From Brienomyrus brachyistius (taxonomy: Eukaryota; Chordata; Actinopteri; Osteoglossiformes; Mormyridae), in assembly GCF_023856365.1 (NCBI RefSeq), contig NC_064539.1, positions 18,603,019 to 18,667,018 of the forward strand: a DNA stretch of 64,000 nucleotides. Reading direction: 5' to 3'. Made by a program: the position numbers and the translations under genes. Each line of letters starts with the position of its first letter. Positions within the stretch are counted from its first letter, which is position 1. Below are positions 10,301 to 24,857 of this stretch, one piece after another. The notes below the pieces were generated by a model that saw only the letters and a list, made by a program, of their open reading frames with translations, had not been told where the DNA came from and made no database searches.

Positions 10301-13300
10301 CAGCTTATTTTAATAGCATCTAATCCTAAACATAATCGGCTACATTTACCTCCCATGTGTCTCTTGCATTAAGGAAAACAAGTAAGCTTTGATAATTCTT
10401 AGAAGTCTGATCTTGTCGTTGCTGTGGTTATCGCTTACTTTAAGTAAGCAGTCTATTATGGGAAATGAATGTACTCACTTTTTCTTGTGCGTTTAATTGA
10501 TAAATTTTGTGCTTCATATCTCGTTCTTAGTTTTACCCGATCAGTGAGAACTTACCAGCGTGATAGTCGATACATGAATTTAAGTTAGTAACTAGCAAAA
10601 TACTGTTATTTCATCTTATTTTCTTCAAGTTTGGTTTCTTCTCAAAATGCTACTTTGTGTCTTTGCCCCAAGAACCATTCAAGGTACGCTTCACTTGCAC
10701 TGTGTTACAAGGGTATTCTTATTTCTGCTTTATACTTTGTAACATTCATTCATCAGTCCATGTGTGTATTATCAAATGCTGAGATTCATCATTAGTGTCA
10801 TATGGGCTATACATTTCTCTATATGTAAAACGTATACCAGCAACATATGGCAGATATACTTGGTACCATCTTGATGTTGATGCTCCTCTGTAGTTTGTTT
10901 TGACAATCTTTCACACCATCAGTCGCCAAGCATTCAACACTAATGAAATATTTGTTTATCTGCAATATGCTTCCATCTTGTACAGTCATGTCTTGATAAT
11001 AGACATGCAGCAATTGTGCCATATGGAGGAATGACAGCATCACAATCCTGATGGTCTGTGAAAAGCATGCTCTTCGACGCTCTCTGCAGCCCCTTCCTTC
11101 AGTGGGCTTTCAGCGTGTTATGTTTCATTTATATCTGCTGACATGTCTGAAACCCCATTCATTTTATCTTGTATCGAGGGCTGGAAAAGGGCCAGTTCTT
11201 TTTGCGCGGTTTCCACACATTCTGCATGTTAAAAAGTAGCTTTGCGGAGAGCATCTCCCTTCAGTCTGTTTTTGTGTACATGGTGAGAGATTTCGCTTTT
11301 GTATACCCGCTCTCAAATCACTGTAGAAATGTACATTATGCCGTAAATTATAACGCAGTGTGCGTTATTCTTCCGGAATGCAAAACCTGTCACCGTCTGC
11401 ATCGTTGACGGCTGCTGTTTTTGCATCGGGTACATTTTCACTCCCTGAAATATGCATTGTCGAAAAAAAGTGTGCAGTGCACTAAATAGGCATTTTTTTC
11501 CCCACTGATCAGAAAAAAACAAAAGTATTGTGAGTATACATATGACACATAGCTTGTATTTGGTCTGTCAGTGTTAGGGTCCTGCTTCTGTAGACTGATA
11601 GACCTGAAATCTGGGTGTTTTCTGGTTTTCGTCTACTTTTGGAGCCCATTTGTGTGCCCTGCTCACAGGTTTCGGTGTAATTTGTGTAGACCGTATTCTG
11701 ATTCAACCTGTCACAGTCCCAAGTGAAAATATGGCACCTAAAGCCCTGGAAATATGTTCAGACAAGCTGTGGTGGGTCTGGATAAGAATAATTTTAAAAG
11801 AAAATCAGTTTTTTGAACAGGAAACATGGCTTTTCCCCCCATTCGCAGTAGTATTTACTGCAGCAGCCATCATTCTTCTGTGAATTAATGAATTTAATTG
11901 TTGGCTGGCTTCCGTATTCTTTAAAGGCAGGCTTGTTAACATAGTTGCTAAGTAGCCTGATAAGATAGCGGTACAGTTGCTGCAGTTTGAGATCATTATG
12001 TTGAAAAGTATGCCTTTGGTCTCACCAAGGCGTACTGCTGCTCTGTCGGGGAATTGAACCCAGTCTAATGAAACATACATGCAGAAAGTTTGTTCATTTG
12101 TTCTACTGGGCAGGAGAATATGGCCACAGCACCCTGTGTTTTTCGCAGAGCACCGTTCATCTTGGTTTCCTAACAAGGGAACAAGGGGCCTGGTTTTCCG
12201 GATTAAGCTTCCTTTGAGTCGTTTTCTGCACTAGGCAAGCAGAGGCATGTCTGCTTCTGCTGAGAGACGTCGGCCTCCAGCCCAACTCACCCATACCTGC
12301 CTTGGCAGTGCCGCTAATCACAGGTCATTCGCTACCAGCTACGGCAAACTCAGCTCCATTTCTGCAATTCAGGTTTCCTTTGTGTCATGTTGCCAAAGCG
12401 TATTTCACATTGTTAATTCCGGTTGATGCAGAGTGTTTTTGAGTGTTTTTATTTTAGGACATTAATTTTTTTGACGTCCTTCAGAGTAAGGAGCCGAGAT
12501 CCATAACAATCACCGCATTGCTCTTGACTTGTGCAAAAATGTAGATAAATGACTTTTGATCACAACTAATTTCTATTACCATTATTTCGCTACATTGCAG
12601 TGCAACACTGAAGCACTGAGATGTTTAGTTTTTAATTATGTTTTGTTGTACTTCTTGCTTGTATCACCTGTAGTGATGTCAAAATACTTTATAATGCAAA
12701 TAGGAGATTTACACGGTTGTCTTTAAAACTGTACAGCTGGAAAATGGAAGGTTTTGATTATAGAATGCGCTGTTGTAGTGAATTAATTAAAAAAGAAAAA
12801 AAAGTGTGATTAATGTCAGCATTATTTTAGCATTTCAAACCTCTGTGACTAACCAAACAAAGTGAAGGAGTGTAAACAAGCGTGAAATCGGAGCCCTGCC
12901 TAATCCTCTTGGGCTCGCTCTGTTTGCCGTAATGAAGCAGCCCTATCTGCTCACACAAAGATGATTTAATGCTATTTCTCTCCTAATTGAATGCATTTAT
13001 AATGTTACGACCCTTGATGTATTAAAGCGTGTTGTTCCCTTCAAAAGTTATGTTGAAATTTCTGAACTGGCTTTCTTAGCAGCGCAACATTAATTTTGAA
13101 ATGTTTGCACATGTGTGCATTTGCATGAGTTTTGTATTGTTGCATGCATTCTGGTAAATGGATGAACTGTGTCAAAAGCAATTAGTCTGTTGTGCATATC
13201 TAATCTCAAAGTGCCTGTGAGGTCAGTAAGCCTCTCATTAGCATGGTTTAAATGGACCAACACCAGGACCAACACCAGGACCAACACCAGGACCAACACC

Positions 13301-16300
13301 AGGACCCCTGAGTCTCACACAGGAACCATAGCCTTCACGTCTGTAAATGCCACACGTGGCTGTGCATCACGATCAGTGCATTAGCTCATTGTGCAGTTAC
13401 TCGTATATAAATGTATTAACACAACCATTCTTTTTATCCCTAAAATAACATCACATAGCCTCAAGACAATCAGTGTTTTTACAGCTTCCAATAACTTGAC
13501 TACCATTCGAACAGAAGTCTACAGCGTCTTTTGGCTCAGTACCACGTGTAACACGCAAAGCCAGCCTCCACAATTCCTACGGTATTGAGACTCGCGCCTG
13601 GGCACAGGTCTTCATTGTGAAACGTCAAGAGAAGTCCTCTGGAATTAATTGTGAGGGGAGTTAGCAGCCCGGAAGGCCTGTCGCCCACACATTCTGACAG
13701 TTGATAGATTTGCTGTTGCATTTGAGGTTACAGTACAAAAAGATGTAAAAGAAGATTCACTCCTACAGGCATCCAATGAATGTTGGAGGATATTACCAAA
13801 GTCAGGCAACATTTTTTGGACTCATTAATGCATTTCCTTCCACGCAGTCTTTTTCACACTATGTACATTTTGGTGTCATTCCCCCCCCCCCCCCCCCCCC
13901 CCCACCGGCCCTCCAAAGCCCTTGGAGTGCATCAGTTATGACCCCATTTGCCCCAGATGCCATTAGGTCCTTTTCCTCAATCACGTCTAAATGCTGCAGC
14001 CAGAGTTGTTGTGGCTCAGCATTCTGGGGTCTGCATCTGTAACAATTGATTTTAAAGCTGTTATTTGTTTTGCTCATGCATGTAGTGCACGCGTGTGTTT
14101 TAGCTCATTTCATTAATACGACGCTATAACGTTTCATTAAAAATCCAGTTGCAGCGGTGTTTTCCAGTGTAGTTTTACTGTAAAATTCAATGCCCCCACC
14201 CTCAAACTCACAAGTAAGACACAAGCGGTTTCCATAGATGACTGGTAGTTTTAATCAAACCTTTTCAGAGCTGCTTAATTACAGCTTGTGTGCCAAAATA
14301 AGCATGTGTTGTGCCAACACCCACTCAAAGCCAGTCTATAACTGCAACACCAGGGGTTAGTTTTGTGATCTTCTACCATAAGCAAACAACAAATGCTTAT
14401 AATAATATCTATACTTACAAAGCATATGGCATGTTGCAACAGATGTGTGTGTAAGCCTTGCTTAAAGAGTTCAAATAGTAGACTGTGGGGTTTATATTTG
14501 TTATTTCATGTAATGGAGTTTGTTTAGCCCATGCTTTTATCCACCATGGATGACAGCTTACAATTATACGTTTTTACTTATTTAGATAGCTGGGTATATT
14601 TCGCTAAAGGGTCTCCTGGGGTCCTGAACCGGAAATCATTGTTGGTCGCTAGAGTGTGTGCTTTACTGCCTGCTGCCTTAAACAAACCTTACGTTTGATG
14701 TCAAGTACGATGACACTAAATTAGCAGAGAGAATAAAAAACGGTTGTTATATATACTCTTGAAACAAAGAAATTGCAATTATGTTGCCAGCCAGACCTTT
14801 TCTGGGTTTGCTTTGCGAATATAATGAGCATTAGATCAATTTTTATTTAAAATTTTGTCATTTATGTAATTTAATGGTGTTGTGGTATCAAACTTGAATT
14901 ATGAAACTTGTATTCTTCAAGAATTTTAAGTCTTCTAGAATTACAGAAGTAGTTTTACAGGAAAACTTGACCTCTGCTGGGCACGACGTTTGAATTAGCG
15001 TGTCTGTGTTTCCTTCAGGTACTCTGGCTACTAACTGTAGCTTGGGAAGGATAGGAGTAACAGTGCAATGCTACTGGATGAAAGCACTTCTGTGCCAGGG
15101 ATCCCTGACCACAATGAAGTCATCATCAGCTGTCAGCATTTCACTTCTCCCTCTGTATTCCCCTTGCAGATGTTGAAGAACATCACCTGGTACACGGAGC
15201 GCTCTCTGACTGAGATTTCCCTCGGGAGCCTCCTGATCCTTGTGGTAATCCGGACGATCCAGTTCAACATGACCAGGACCAGGGTAAGTCTGCCAGCTCC
15301 CTGCTGCGTCCACCCTTTTAAGAATAACCCAAAAACTCACTTTTGCTCTGGATAGCTGGTAAATTGCCGTCATTTTCAGGGGCTGGCAGCTGATGAGTGC
15401 TTTGTGTTTCTTTCGGATCTGTCCGTAGGACAAGTACCTTCACACAAACTGTTTGGCTGCCCTGGCCAACATGTCAGCTCAGTTTCGCTGCCTGCACCAG
15501 TACGCCGCCCAGCGTATCATCAGGTGAGCCTGCCGGCCAGTACAGCACATGCATGTCAGGAAATGGATCAGGAGAAATCATGGCTGGAGGCCAAAACACA
15601 GTTCAAGCAAGGAACAAGAGAGCAACGTCTTATAACTCTTCTTGTCTTATCACACAAGCCTGAAACGGGGTCGTCCCCATGGGGGGTTCAGTGGGGAGTG
15701 TGAATCGACGGGTTTGTGGCTGACCTTAGAATGATGCTAACGGCAGTACCCTAAGAATATGAACAGCACTCATATAAGTTACTTATCAGCTTTACTCACC
15801 TACATGACATGTAACCATATTGTCAACTTTTCTAGGCCCATCACAGAGCTAAAAAAGCTCATATTCCCAAACAACCATTAGATCACATCTGTCGCTCATG
15901 GTTACCAAGCTTATTTATGTTTGCTTATCTTGTATATGCTTATTACTGTTATTAGTCATGTCACAATTGCATTAATGTAATTGTATGATATGCTGCTTAC
16001 TATATTTGATTTATGCAAAAATTATACATACTTGAGTCTGCATACTTGTTTACCTCCACATTACTCGATTAAATACTGTTATATTTTTATTGTACATATA
16101 TTTAATTGCAATCCTTAGTTCTGTAGACATTTGATCAGTTAATTGAGACACAAGTGTTTCAGTTATGTTGGTAAATCACATGTTCAGATTTACCTTGCGT
16201 ATTACACATCGCGTATTACGATGGTTAGACGACTGGGTCAGAACATCTCCAACATGGCCGGTCTTGTGGGCTGTTCCCGGTATGTAGTGGTCAATACTTA

Positions 16301-17522
16301 CTAAAGGTGGTTCAAGGAAGGCCAACCAGAGAACTGATGTTGGGGTCATGGGCGCCCAAGGTTCACTGATGTGTGTGGGGAGAGAATATTCAGTTACATG
16401 ATTGGGTCAGCTGGGGGCGAGTGTGTCGTTCACCTGGGGAAGAGATGGCACCAGGATGCACTATGGGAAGAAAGTACCTTGGATCCTCCCTTTCATGTGG
16501 ATGTTACTTTGACACGTACCACCTACCTAAACATCATTACAGACCAAGTTGCATCCCTTCACGGCAACAGTATTCCCCGATGTCAGTGGCCTCTTTCAGC
16601 AGGATCATGCACCCTGGCACCTTCAGGATATGGTTCAGGAATGGTTTGATGGTCAGAGCAGTTTTGACAGCACGAGGGGGACTGACACAATATTACCAGG
16701 ATGCGTTTACTGTTATGGCTACAGTCAGTGTATATAAGTGTTTCCAAAGGCTGAGTCCTGTTTCTGTGGCTTCCTGGGTAGGCTCTGGAACCACACGGCC
16801 CTGCATATAACATGCAGATACGGAAAATGGATGGGAAGAATGGATATTGCATAGTCCACTTAAGCCTTCATTTGTGTAGGCCTCACTGCTATTATATCAG
16901 ATGCAGTCTCAAGCATAACTATCACAAATCATTACATTCTTCAGGTCTTGTGACGAAATCTGTCTGCGTGTGTGTTCTTCATCACACTCGGCATGGGACT
17001 GTTGATTGCCGCAGTGAACCAGCCAGACAGGAAAGTTTAATCCAACCCGTTTGTTTTGCTGCATAACGTCACCCAGGCTTGGTTTTCTCCCACTGCTTTT
17101 CCTGGGATTGTAATGATAGTGATCTTTTATGCCTCATCTTCTTAGTCTTAAAGTGATGTTTACAGAGAGGCAGTCGCACTAAAACATCCTGATAATGGCC
17201 TCGCTATAAATTTTGGTTTGTCCCTTTGTCGTTTCAGTTTTAAATTAACGAAAATGTTTTGATAATCATTTATTGTTTCTGAGCAGTGCGGTTGATTTGC
17301 TTCTCTTGCCCCTCATTCTTCCCTGTGCTCCACCAGACCTTGTGTTACTCCTTTTAGACTAAATAAAAACAGAGAATGGGCTTTTAGCATGCTAACCTCC
17401 GTCGTGGTAAACTGAGGAGTGCCAGCGTTCAGGCGAGAGTCGACATTTTTAGTTTTAGTAAAGTAAAACCGTAAATATTTCTTGGCCTTTTATTAAATAG
17501 TTTCATGTTTAAAGGATGTGGA

Positions 17523-17557
<35 letters not shown>

Positions 17558-20500
17558 GTACAACCTGTATGTTATAGCAGCCCATTAGTCCTGTACCAAA
17601 GCTGCTTTACTATTCAGTGTGAAAGTTTGTTTATGATCTGGTGGGGATTGGAGTTACTGAACAGGACTCTTTTAGTAGAGTCATGTATATCATTCCCACA
17701 TCCTTTTAACTGCACCTTTTGAAAATCTACGGTACTGCTGCCCGGATTGTGCTCCATATCAAACACTGTGAGGAACCTGTCAGAAAGTTGGAAAGATGGC
17801 AACAAATTGCATGAATCTTTTCCCCTTAGTAACCTTCCTAATGAGCAGGAACACAGTTATGCACAAGCCAATTACACAAATTATAATGCTGTACTCAGGA
17901 ATTAACTCGGCGTAATTAAATGCAGTAAATTGGCAGGGGAAGCTGGTTATGTCACTGGTCTGTTCTTTTGTGCTAAAGCCAGTGTGTTTGGTAGTTTGCC
18001 GGAAAGAGCAACGGGCTCAGTGAACGAAGTGAATTTGAGTTTCGAAGCTACTATCTGTCTGAATTATTGTGATTTCATAGCATCGTAGCTTTTACCCTCA
18101 GGGTGGATGGGTTTATTATTTTTCTACATTCTCCTCATGGGTGATTGGGTTTGTCCTTTTCTCAGCAGTTTTAGGCATTTCATTAGTTTTTCTCGTAGCA
18201 AATTTAGACAGTTGTACATTCAGATGTTATAGGTAAGGGTGTAGTGCATAAGAGCTTTGCCTCTTGCATCTTGCCTGGTTCATTCAAACAGTTCCAGAGC
18301 CATATAACTACACAACATTAAAACATAAAAATCTTCCTCCCATAAAGCTTAAACACTTCGTTGTCATGTTAGATTTGTTACCCAAAAGAGCTTATAGCTT
18401 ATTGTATTCCTCTGTGCTCTATATTGCAGTAATACTTTGACATACTCCCTAAGTGAGTAATGTTTCAGTGGAAATATGCATTTTATATGTAAAAGTACTA
18501 GGGGTGTAACAGTACTCTAAAGTCACGGTTTAGTTCAGGCCTCTTTTTTGAGGGGTGAGGGCGGACTGTGAATAAGGTGAAACAAAGAAGAAACGTCTTG
18601 GTTTTATTAATCACCAACAGATTGGTGCAATCGAGAGGGTTATCGGTCTTGCGCTAATGAAGCTAAACTAGCTTTTCCTACTATGGCGTAATCACTCAGT
18701 TGTGACTGGACCAAAATAATCACATGACACACACACTGTTTGGTGACAGCAAAATAGCTATAACGTGGAGTTTACGAAATATGCAGCTTGCTGTAACTTT
18801 AAATAGAACAATAATTTTGTGGTTTACATGTGTTATGGTGTTAGTTGAAAAATGACGTTTGTAACATTAGTAACGTAATGAGAGCTCAACAGTCTGCATC
18901 TGCGGCAGTGTTTTCCCAAAGCGCAATACGAGTTTGTGAACATTTGTGTCACTGTTTTGGTCTCGGTTTCAGAACCATTAGACCCTTAGAAAGTACTCGG
19001 ATCATCATGGTACTCATAGTCCTGCAGTTTGTTTACACGTTCCGTGAATACGCAGTACTGTCTGACGGCGCTCAGAACAAATGCCTTATTTCAGAATTTT
19101 CAGAGACAAATTGAAGCCAACGATGGAGCTTATTCCCTCAGCTCCCTTCCTCCTTCCTCCAGTGTTGTGTTTGGCAGACAGTGGCCAGGGGAGTGTTCAG
19201 TTGTTTAATATTCCTCTGATCACACTCGCTAATCAGACGCTTTGAAGCAGACATGAGTGGGAGTGCTGAGCCATGCTGATATTGAATTCTGTTCTTCCAG
19301 TCCCAGGCTTCGACTATGTAGGCAATTCCCGTCAGCAGTAGCTTAATAATGCGGAAGGCTTCATTACTGTCAGTGGGTAAGGGGAAAATCCTATGCAAGC
19401 TTCTGTAAATAGTCCAGTTGTTTGAATGTTATTGGAATAATTCTCTTGAAGATTAATGAATCCTCGTTCCTTTCATAGAATAGAATGTTATACACCTGTG
19501 ATAAGATTTTGTGTAATCTGCATAACCATGTTCAACGAAAGCTTGTATGTAAAATCACACACTGCTGCTTATACTGAAACAAACTCAAATCTTATTTCAG
19601 TTTTAATAAGCATATTCAAAAAAAAAAAGTAACCAAAGCTTCTCTCATAAAAATAAACTGGAACTCGTAGACTCATTATCTTCATTTGAATTACATTAAT
19701 GTTGGTTGGATTAATATAGACCTGGAGAAATCGGCTTCAGATTAGCTTGCGGTCGAATCAGAATATAGATTAATGTATCCTTTGCCCTGAGTTTCACAGA
19801 TAAGTTTGCAATTGCCAAGAACTTGAAAAATCTACCACTGGATTATTTATGACAATCCTTACATCCTTTCAGTCTGTCAGTATCTCTCTTCGTACATGCA
19901 TGGTAGAGCAGCAGCAAATCTATGAATTGATATTTCTAGTAATTAAAAGGATGATTTTACTGGCCGCCATACAGTTCAGTGGGTGCTTAGCTTTACAGTC
20001 ATAAAACTTGCATAAAGCCAAGAATAGCTGAGTGTGTTGACGGAATTTTAAGTAAATTATTTACTTCTTACCTGCAACCCTGATCAAGATAAGCTGTTTG
20101 AACAGTATTTCTTAAACCAGTTCTCTGGGACCCTGAGAAGGGAGCTGAGAACAAGCAAAAATATGGACTGTCTGGGGGTCCCCGTGGACCGGATTTGGAA
20201 AAATGGAATTAGAGGAAGGATGAATGGATGGAATAGGACTGGGCGATATATCAATTAAAATATCATGTCATGATTTTTAACATTCATATCATCACTAGTA
20301 TTCTTGCATAATTAACAGTTATAATGCATGAGTCTGGTATGAGTCTGTGAACATGGAAAGTTCAGGTCCATAAAGTACGAAGCCAGACCAGGGTTTTGTT
20401 TGAACTGACCAGTTGAGTACTCTGTGACTCTTTATACTCAACTGGATGGTTGAATCAAAATCTTGGTCTGGATTTGTGCCTTCAGTAACTGAACCTACCT

Positions 20501-22294
20501 CTGGAGTCTACTGATGGCATCATTTATCATTATACCTGAAACAAGGTACATAAATATTAGTAAAAAGAAAATAAAAAATTGGTTGTCATAATCATAATCA
20601 TAATTAAAACCACGTGTTTTTTTTTTTTTTTTTTTGCTGTTTTCCAGATATAGACATCAGAGTATCATGATACATATCATGATATTGTGGGAATATTGTG
20701 GAATTATTTTTAGAGCATATCGTCCAGCCCTGGGATAGACCTTTACTTTTTGAGAGATTTAATGGCAGGATGCATTGTTTAAAGACTGAAATACAGTATT
20801 ATATTTCTATTCTTTAAATTTTTTTTATGTAGTGACAAATAGAAGGACGTATAAATGTCTAACATTGCATTCGCAACATAATGTCGAACTCTGCATTCAT
20901 TATATGCTTCAGCATGTAGGCATGTACAGTATGAAGTGAATTAAAAACATGGCACCTGATGTGCACATGAGGAAGGACTGTTCAGACCAAAGGCAATGCA
21001 GAGTTAGCAGTGAAGCTATTGCAGCTCACTTTGGGTTTGGTGAAGAAAGAACCACTAAAGGTAGTTTCCAGCTGAACTGCAGTGATGATCGAGTGTCCTC
21101 CTAGGTGCAACAAAAACTGTACAGTAAACTCTTGCCAAAGTGTCCCAGGGTGAGTGTCGTCTGTGGTGATCGTTCCTACTCTTGCTTTATCATCCTTCCA
21201 AGATCATTTTTATTCTCAAGTTTTTTTCATAATTAAACTGATAGATCTAATCGCTTCATATTTGATCTTTGGACACAAAAACTAGAAATGCAAAAGAACT
21301 CCAGCTGATGATGGCTGCCTTATGTTTTGTTACATTTAGCAAACTATTGTTAGTGATTTAGTCTGAAAATGTGACTTTTTTTTGCACCTGTGAATGAATG
21401 TATTTTGTTTCGCTGTGGCTGTTGTAGGAATGCGACAATATTCTATTCTATATGTAATTCTATACTATAATTCTGTTCTATAAGCACTACTCTATAATTC
21501 TAACTCTATAACTCAAAAGCAGATTCAAGGTAAGATAATGCTGTTTTTGGCACTTTCAGCATTGTGATGTTTTTTTCTTTTGAAAACAAAGCAATATTGG
21601 CATTTTGCAGTACCGATTTGTGCCCTGTGCTGCCTGGGTTAGGATCCAGATAACCCCCCCAACCTTTGAATGGATCGATGCTTTTGCAAGAAGTTAAAAT
21701 ACATCCATTATTTTTTTAGCAAATGGTACGTTTACAAAAAAAAAATGTGAATTGCGTTTCTGCTCTGGTATATATATAAAAAAAAAATTTGGAGAATTAT
21801 TCCACAGTAGAATGATTCCATGACATCAGTTAAGTTAGCAGCAGTTCTTGTTAAATCCATTACATGAAATAATCTGAGCATTTGTAATGTATGAATAATT
21901 GTTCTGGAGTAATTTGTAAATAATATTTTTTTACAGTGTGCAGTCAGGCCATCCTCATATATCGTAAGCTTTATATTTGTCCAAGCTAAATAAGAAGTGC
22001 TTTCAGATGGAGTCTTGCGCTGCCTAAATGAAAGTCGTCCAGACTGGAGCTCCACAGTGTGTTGCTGTAATCAGCAAGCCAGCAATCGGAGAACATAATG
22101 ACTACAAGCTGTCGCAGCCACTGCCGTTCTGCAGAGAGCGGGAATAAAAACATGAATGGGCAGCTTTTGTATTTGAGAGGAGACAGTTGTTTAGGATGGG
22201 CTGCATCCAGACCACACGGGCTAACATTCCCCCACACCGGAGTCCTGTACGGGCTCGCTCTTATCACGGAACCTCCGGCCGGGAAGACCACACG

Positions 22295-22326
<32 letters not shown>

Positions 22327-24824
22327 CACACACACTCACTCTCACACTCCTTGTTTTCTGTTCTTCACCAGCAGTTTAATATAATGATTTTAAGATGCTT
22401 ATTTTACAAAACGGAGAGGGGGAAATGGAAAGAAATGCCCTGGGAGTGAATCTTTCTTTAGTATCCTAATTCAAGACCCCGAAACCCAGAATTTTATTTT
22501 TTTTTTACAAAAAAAAGAAGGGGGGGGGGGGGGAGTAAGTTGAACAACTTCCTCTTTTTTTACATCCTTCTTTCTGTCTTCCAGTTACACCAGCCGCCAC
22601 ATGCGGAGGTACTTGTATGTGTTGGACAGTATGTATTTTCCTGGCACCGGCTGCAGGCGGCTAGAGCACTGTCTCCATGCCGTGGGCGACGCGGGGGAGG
22701 AGCTTGCACGCTTGACTTGCTCATTGATTCTCAGGTCCTATGCTTCCAGGTTAACAATCTCCGCCCTCTTACCTCTCCTGTAACTGGCTGTTGCATGTTC
22801 ACTTGCTGCTGCCTGCATGATTGCTGACCCGTATTTGGCTCCATTGTTTCTTTCTTTTTCTTTGTACGTTATGTTGAACCAGAATTCATCCCGTAGTCAA
22901 AGATACTTCATTCATTGCTTAAATACCTTGAATGAAAAGTGCATTTCCTCAGATTCATCCTTGACCGCAATTTTAACATAGTTCTTTAAGATTTTTCATT
23001 TTTAAAAGGAAGCTTTGAAAGATTGTGGACTACTTAGATGTTTTGCATTGTGTACCTGTATAAATGCGTATCCGGATTCCACTCAAATGCCTGTTATAAG
23101 GTTTTTATGTAAAATGTGTAATTATGTTTATGACAGCAAGCAATGGTAAAATTCCTATTTCAGTTAAGAATTGATTACTGAATATATTAGGTGATCTTAA
23201 ACGAACTATAATAAGGCAAATCCTTTTAAGGTTAAAGTAAGACTGATGTAGAGAATCACTGGAGAATCAGTGCAGGTAGTTCTATGCATGAGAGGTAGTG
23301 AGCATGCCTTGATACATTTGGTGAGGGAATTAACTGTCATTTACATAAAAGTCTGCTATAAAGTCCTGATAAGTGTATAATGAAACCCTACAGATGTCAC
23401 GAATGTCAGAGACAAAGTGAAAACTGAGCTGTTTTCTTCCCCAGGCAACATATCTGACAGCCTATTGGTTCCTCTTGGGTAGGGTACTCTCTGCCCTACC
23501 TTCCACAACAATAATGTCCCCATAGCCTGACCAATCATCTTCATGATTGCAAATAGCCTGACCAATCATCTTCATGATTGCAAATAGCCTGACCAATCAT
23601 GTTTATAATTGTGCTTAATGGGAATGTCAGTTTTTTTCAAGGAACTTTTTTATCCATCTGTTCAGCTTTCCAAAAACCAAAGAAAACAATGTGCAACGTT
23701 TGACTGTTGGAAAAAACTAGGAACTAAGACTTCAACAAGCTGAATCTTGCTGCCACATATACAGCATTATAGACTGGTTCATACTTCTCTGCACAAGCGC
23801 AACACTCACGTATCGACTATGCATATGTGTACCCGCATACTGTGCACAAGCGCACATCATGTTGTATTTATATTTTTATTAATAATGTAAATTATTATTC
23901 TGATATTCCCTGCACACGTACCACGGCAGTGGTGTTTATGTCCATGTTCTACAAATTCAGAGGCAGCTCACACGGTTACCAACTTTGGCGTGAGATTTCC
24001 AATTCGGGACAGGTCTGCACGCACATGCACACGCATTTACATGTATGTGACGATCTTATTACTTTGTACATAATCTGCAGGGTTTGCAAACTGCCCCAAC
24101 GCTTGTCAAAGGCATCCATTTTGGTATTTAAATTGGACGCTAGCGACTCGATCATGTTCAGCGGGTCCAGAGCTCCGCGGACACAAATTCGTCCGCGGAC
24201 AGTGACGTCATACACGTCATAAACGTTCCAGCGGACTTAATGGTGGAGAAGGGTGCGGCTGCAGACGCCTGTAGAGTGGAGCTCCACCCAAAATAAGTCA
24301 CCTCCATAAGAAATATGTGACCTCAACTCTGTGTCACAGCAAATAAACCTTAGCGCTAACCCTAACCGGAGCTTTTTTTACGTCCTTAACGATGATGCGT
24401 TTCCTGCGGAGGTGACGTATTTTGGGTGGAGCTCCACTCTGCAGGCGTCTGCAGCTAGACCCTCTCGTAGGACTTGTGGCCACAGCCTGATGATTAGGTC
24501 GAACACGAAAAGCTTGTATATGTAATGTCTAATGTAATGTACATTTTGAGGTGGACTTGTTTCGTGTAGAAGTACAGTGTGTGGCTCAGCAGGCTATGCC
24601 TTGGTGATGGGATGGTCGCTGGTTCTAGCTCAGCCTCACCAGAATAGTCACATGTCCGTGGGCCCTTCAGCAAGGCCCTTATCCCCGGCTCCGTGGACAC
24701 CTCTGCAGGTGGCTGCCTTTCGCTGCAAAGCTTGCTCTCACCTACATATGTGTCTGTGTGTCATGGAGAGCAAGAATGGGGTGGGAGACAGGAGAATTTT
24801 CCCATGGTGGTCAATAAACTGTTA

Positions 24825-24857
<33 letters not shown>

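Noticed and set aside
12000..12175. tRNA-like T-arm and B-box (GGTTCAATTCC on the - strand near 12045-12061)
   Set aside because: No matching anticodon arm, D-arm or A-box at proper spacing; at best a tRNA fragment or decayed SINE.
13169..13384. ORF with repeated NTRT residues
   Set aside because: It is a translation of the 12-bp minisatellite.
22540..22827. Cys-rich + strand ORFs ([14 protein letters not shown]... and [12 protein letters not shown]...)
   Set aside because: Looked like a possible extra exon, but DYM exons e and f already join without a gap and in phase, so nothing is missing here.
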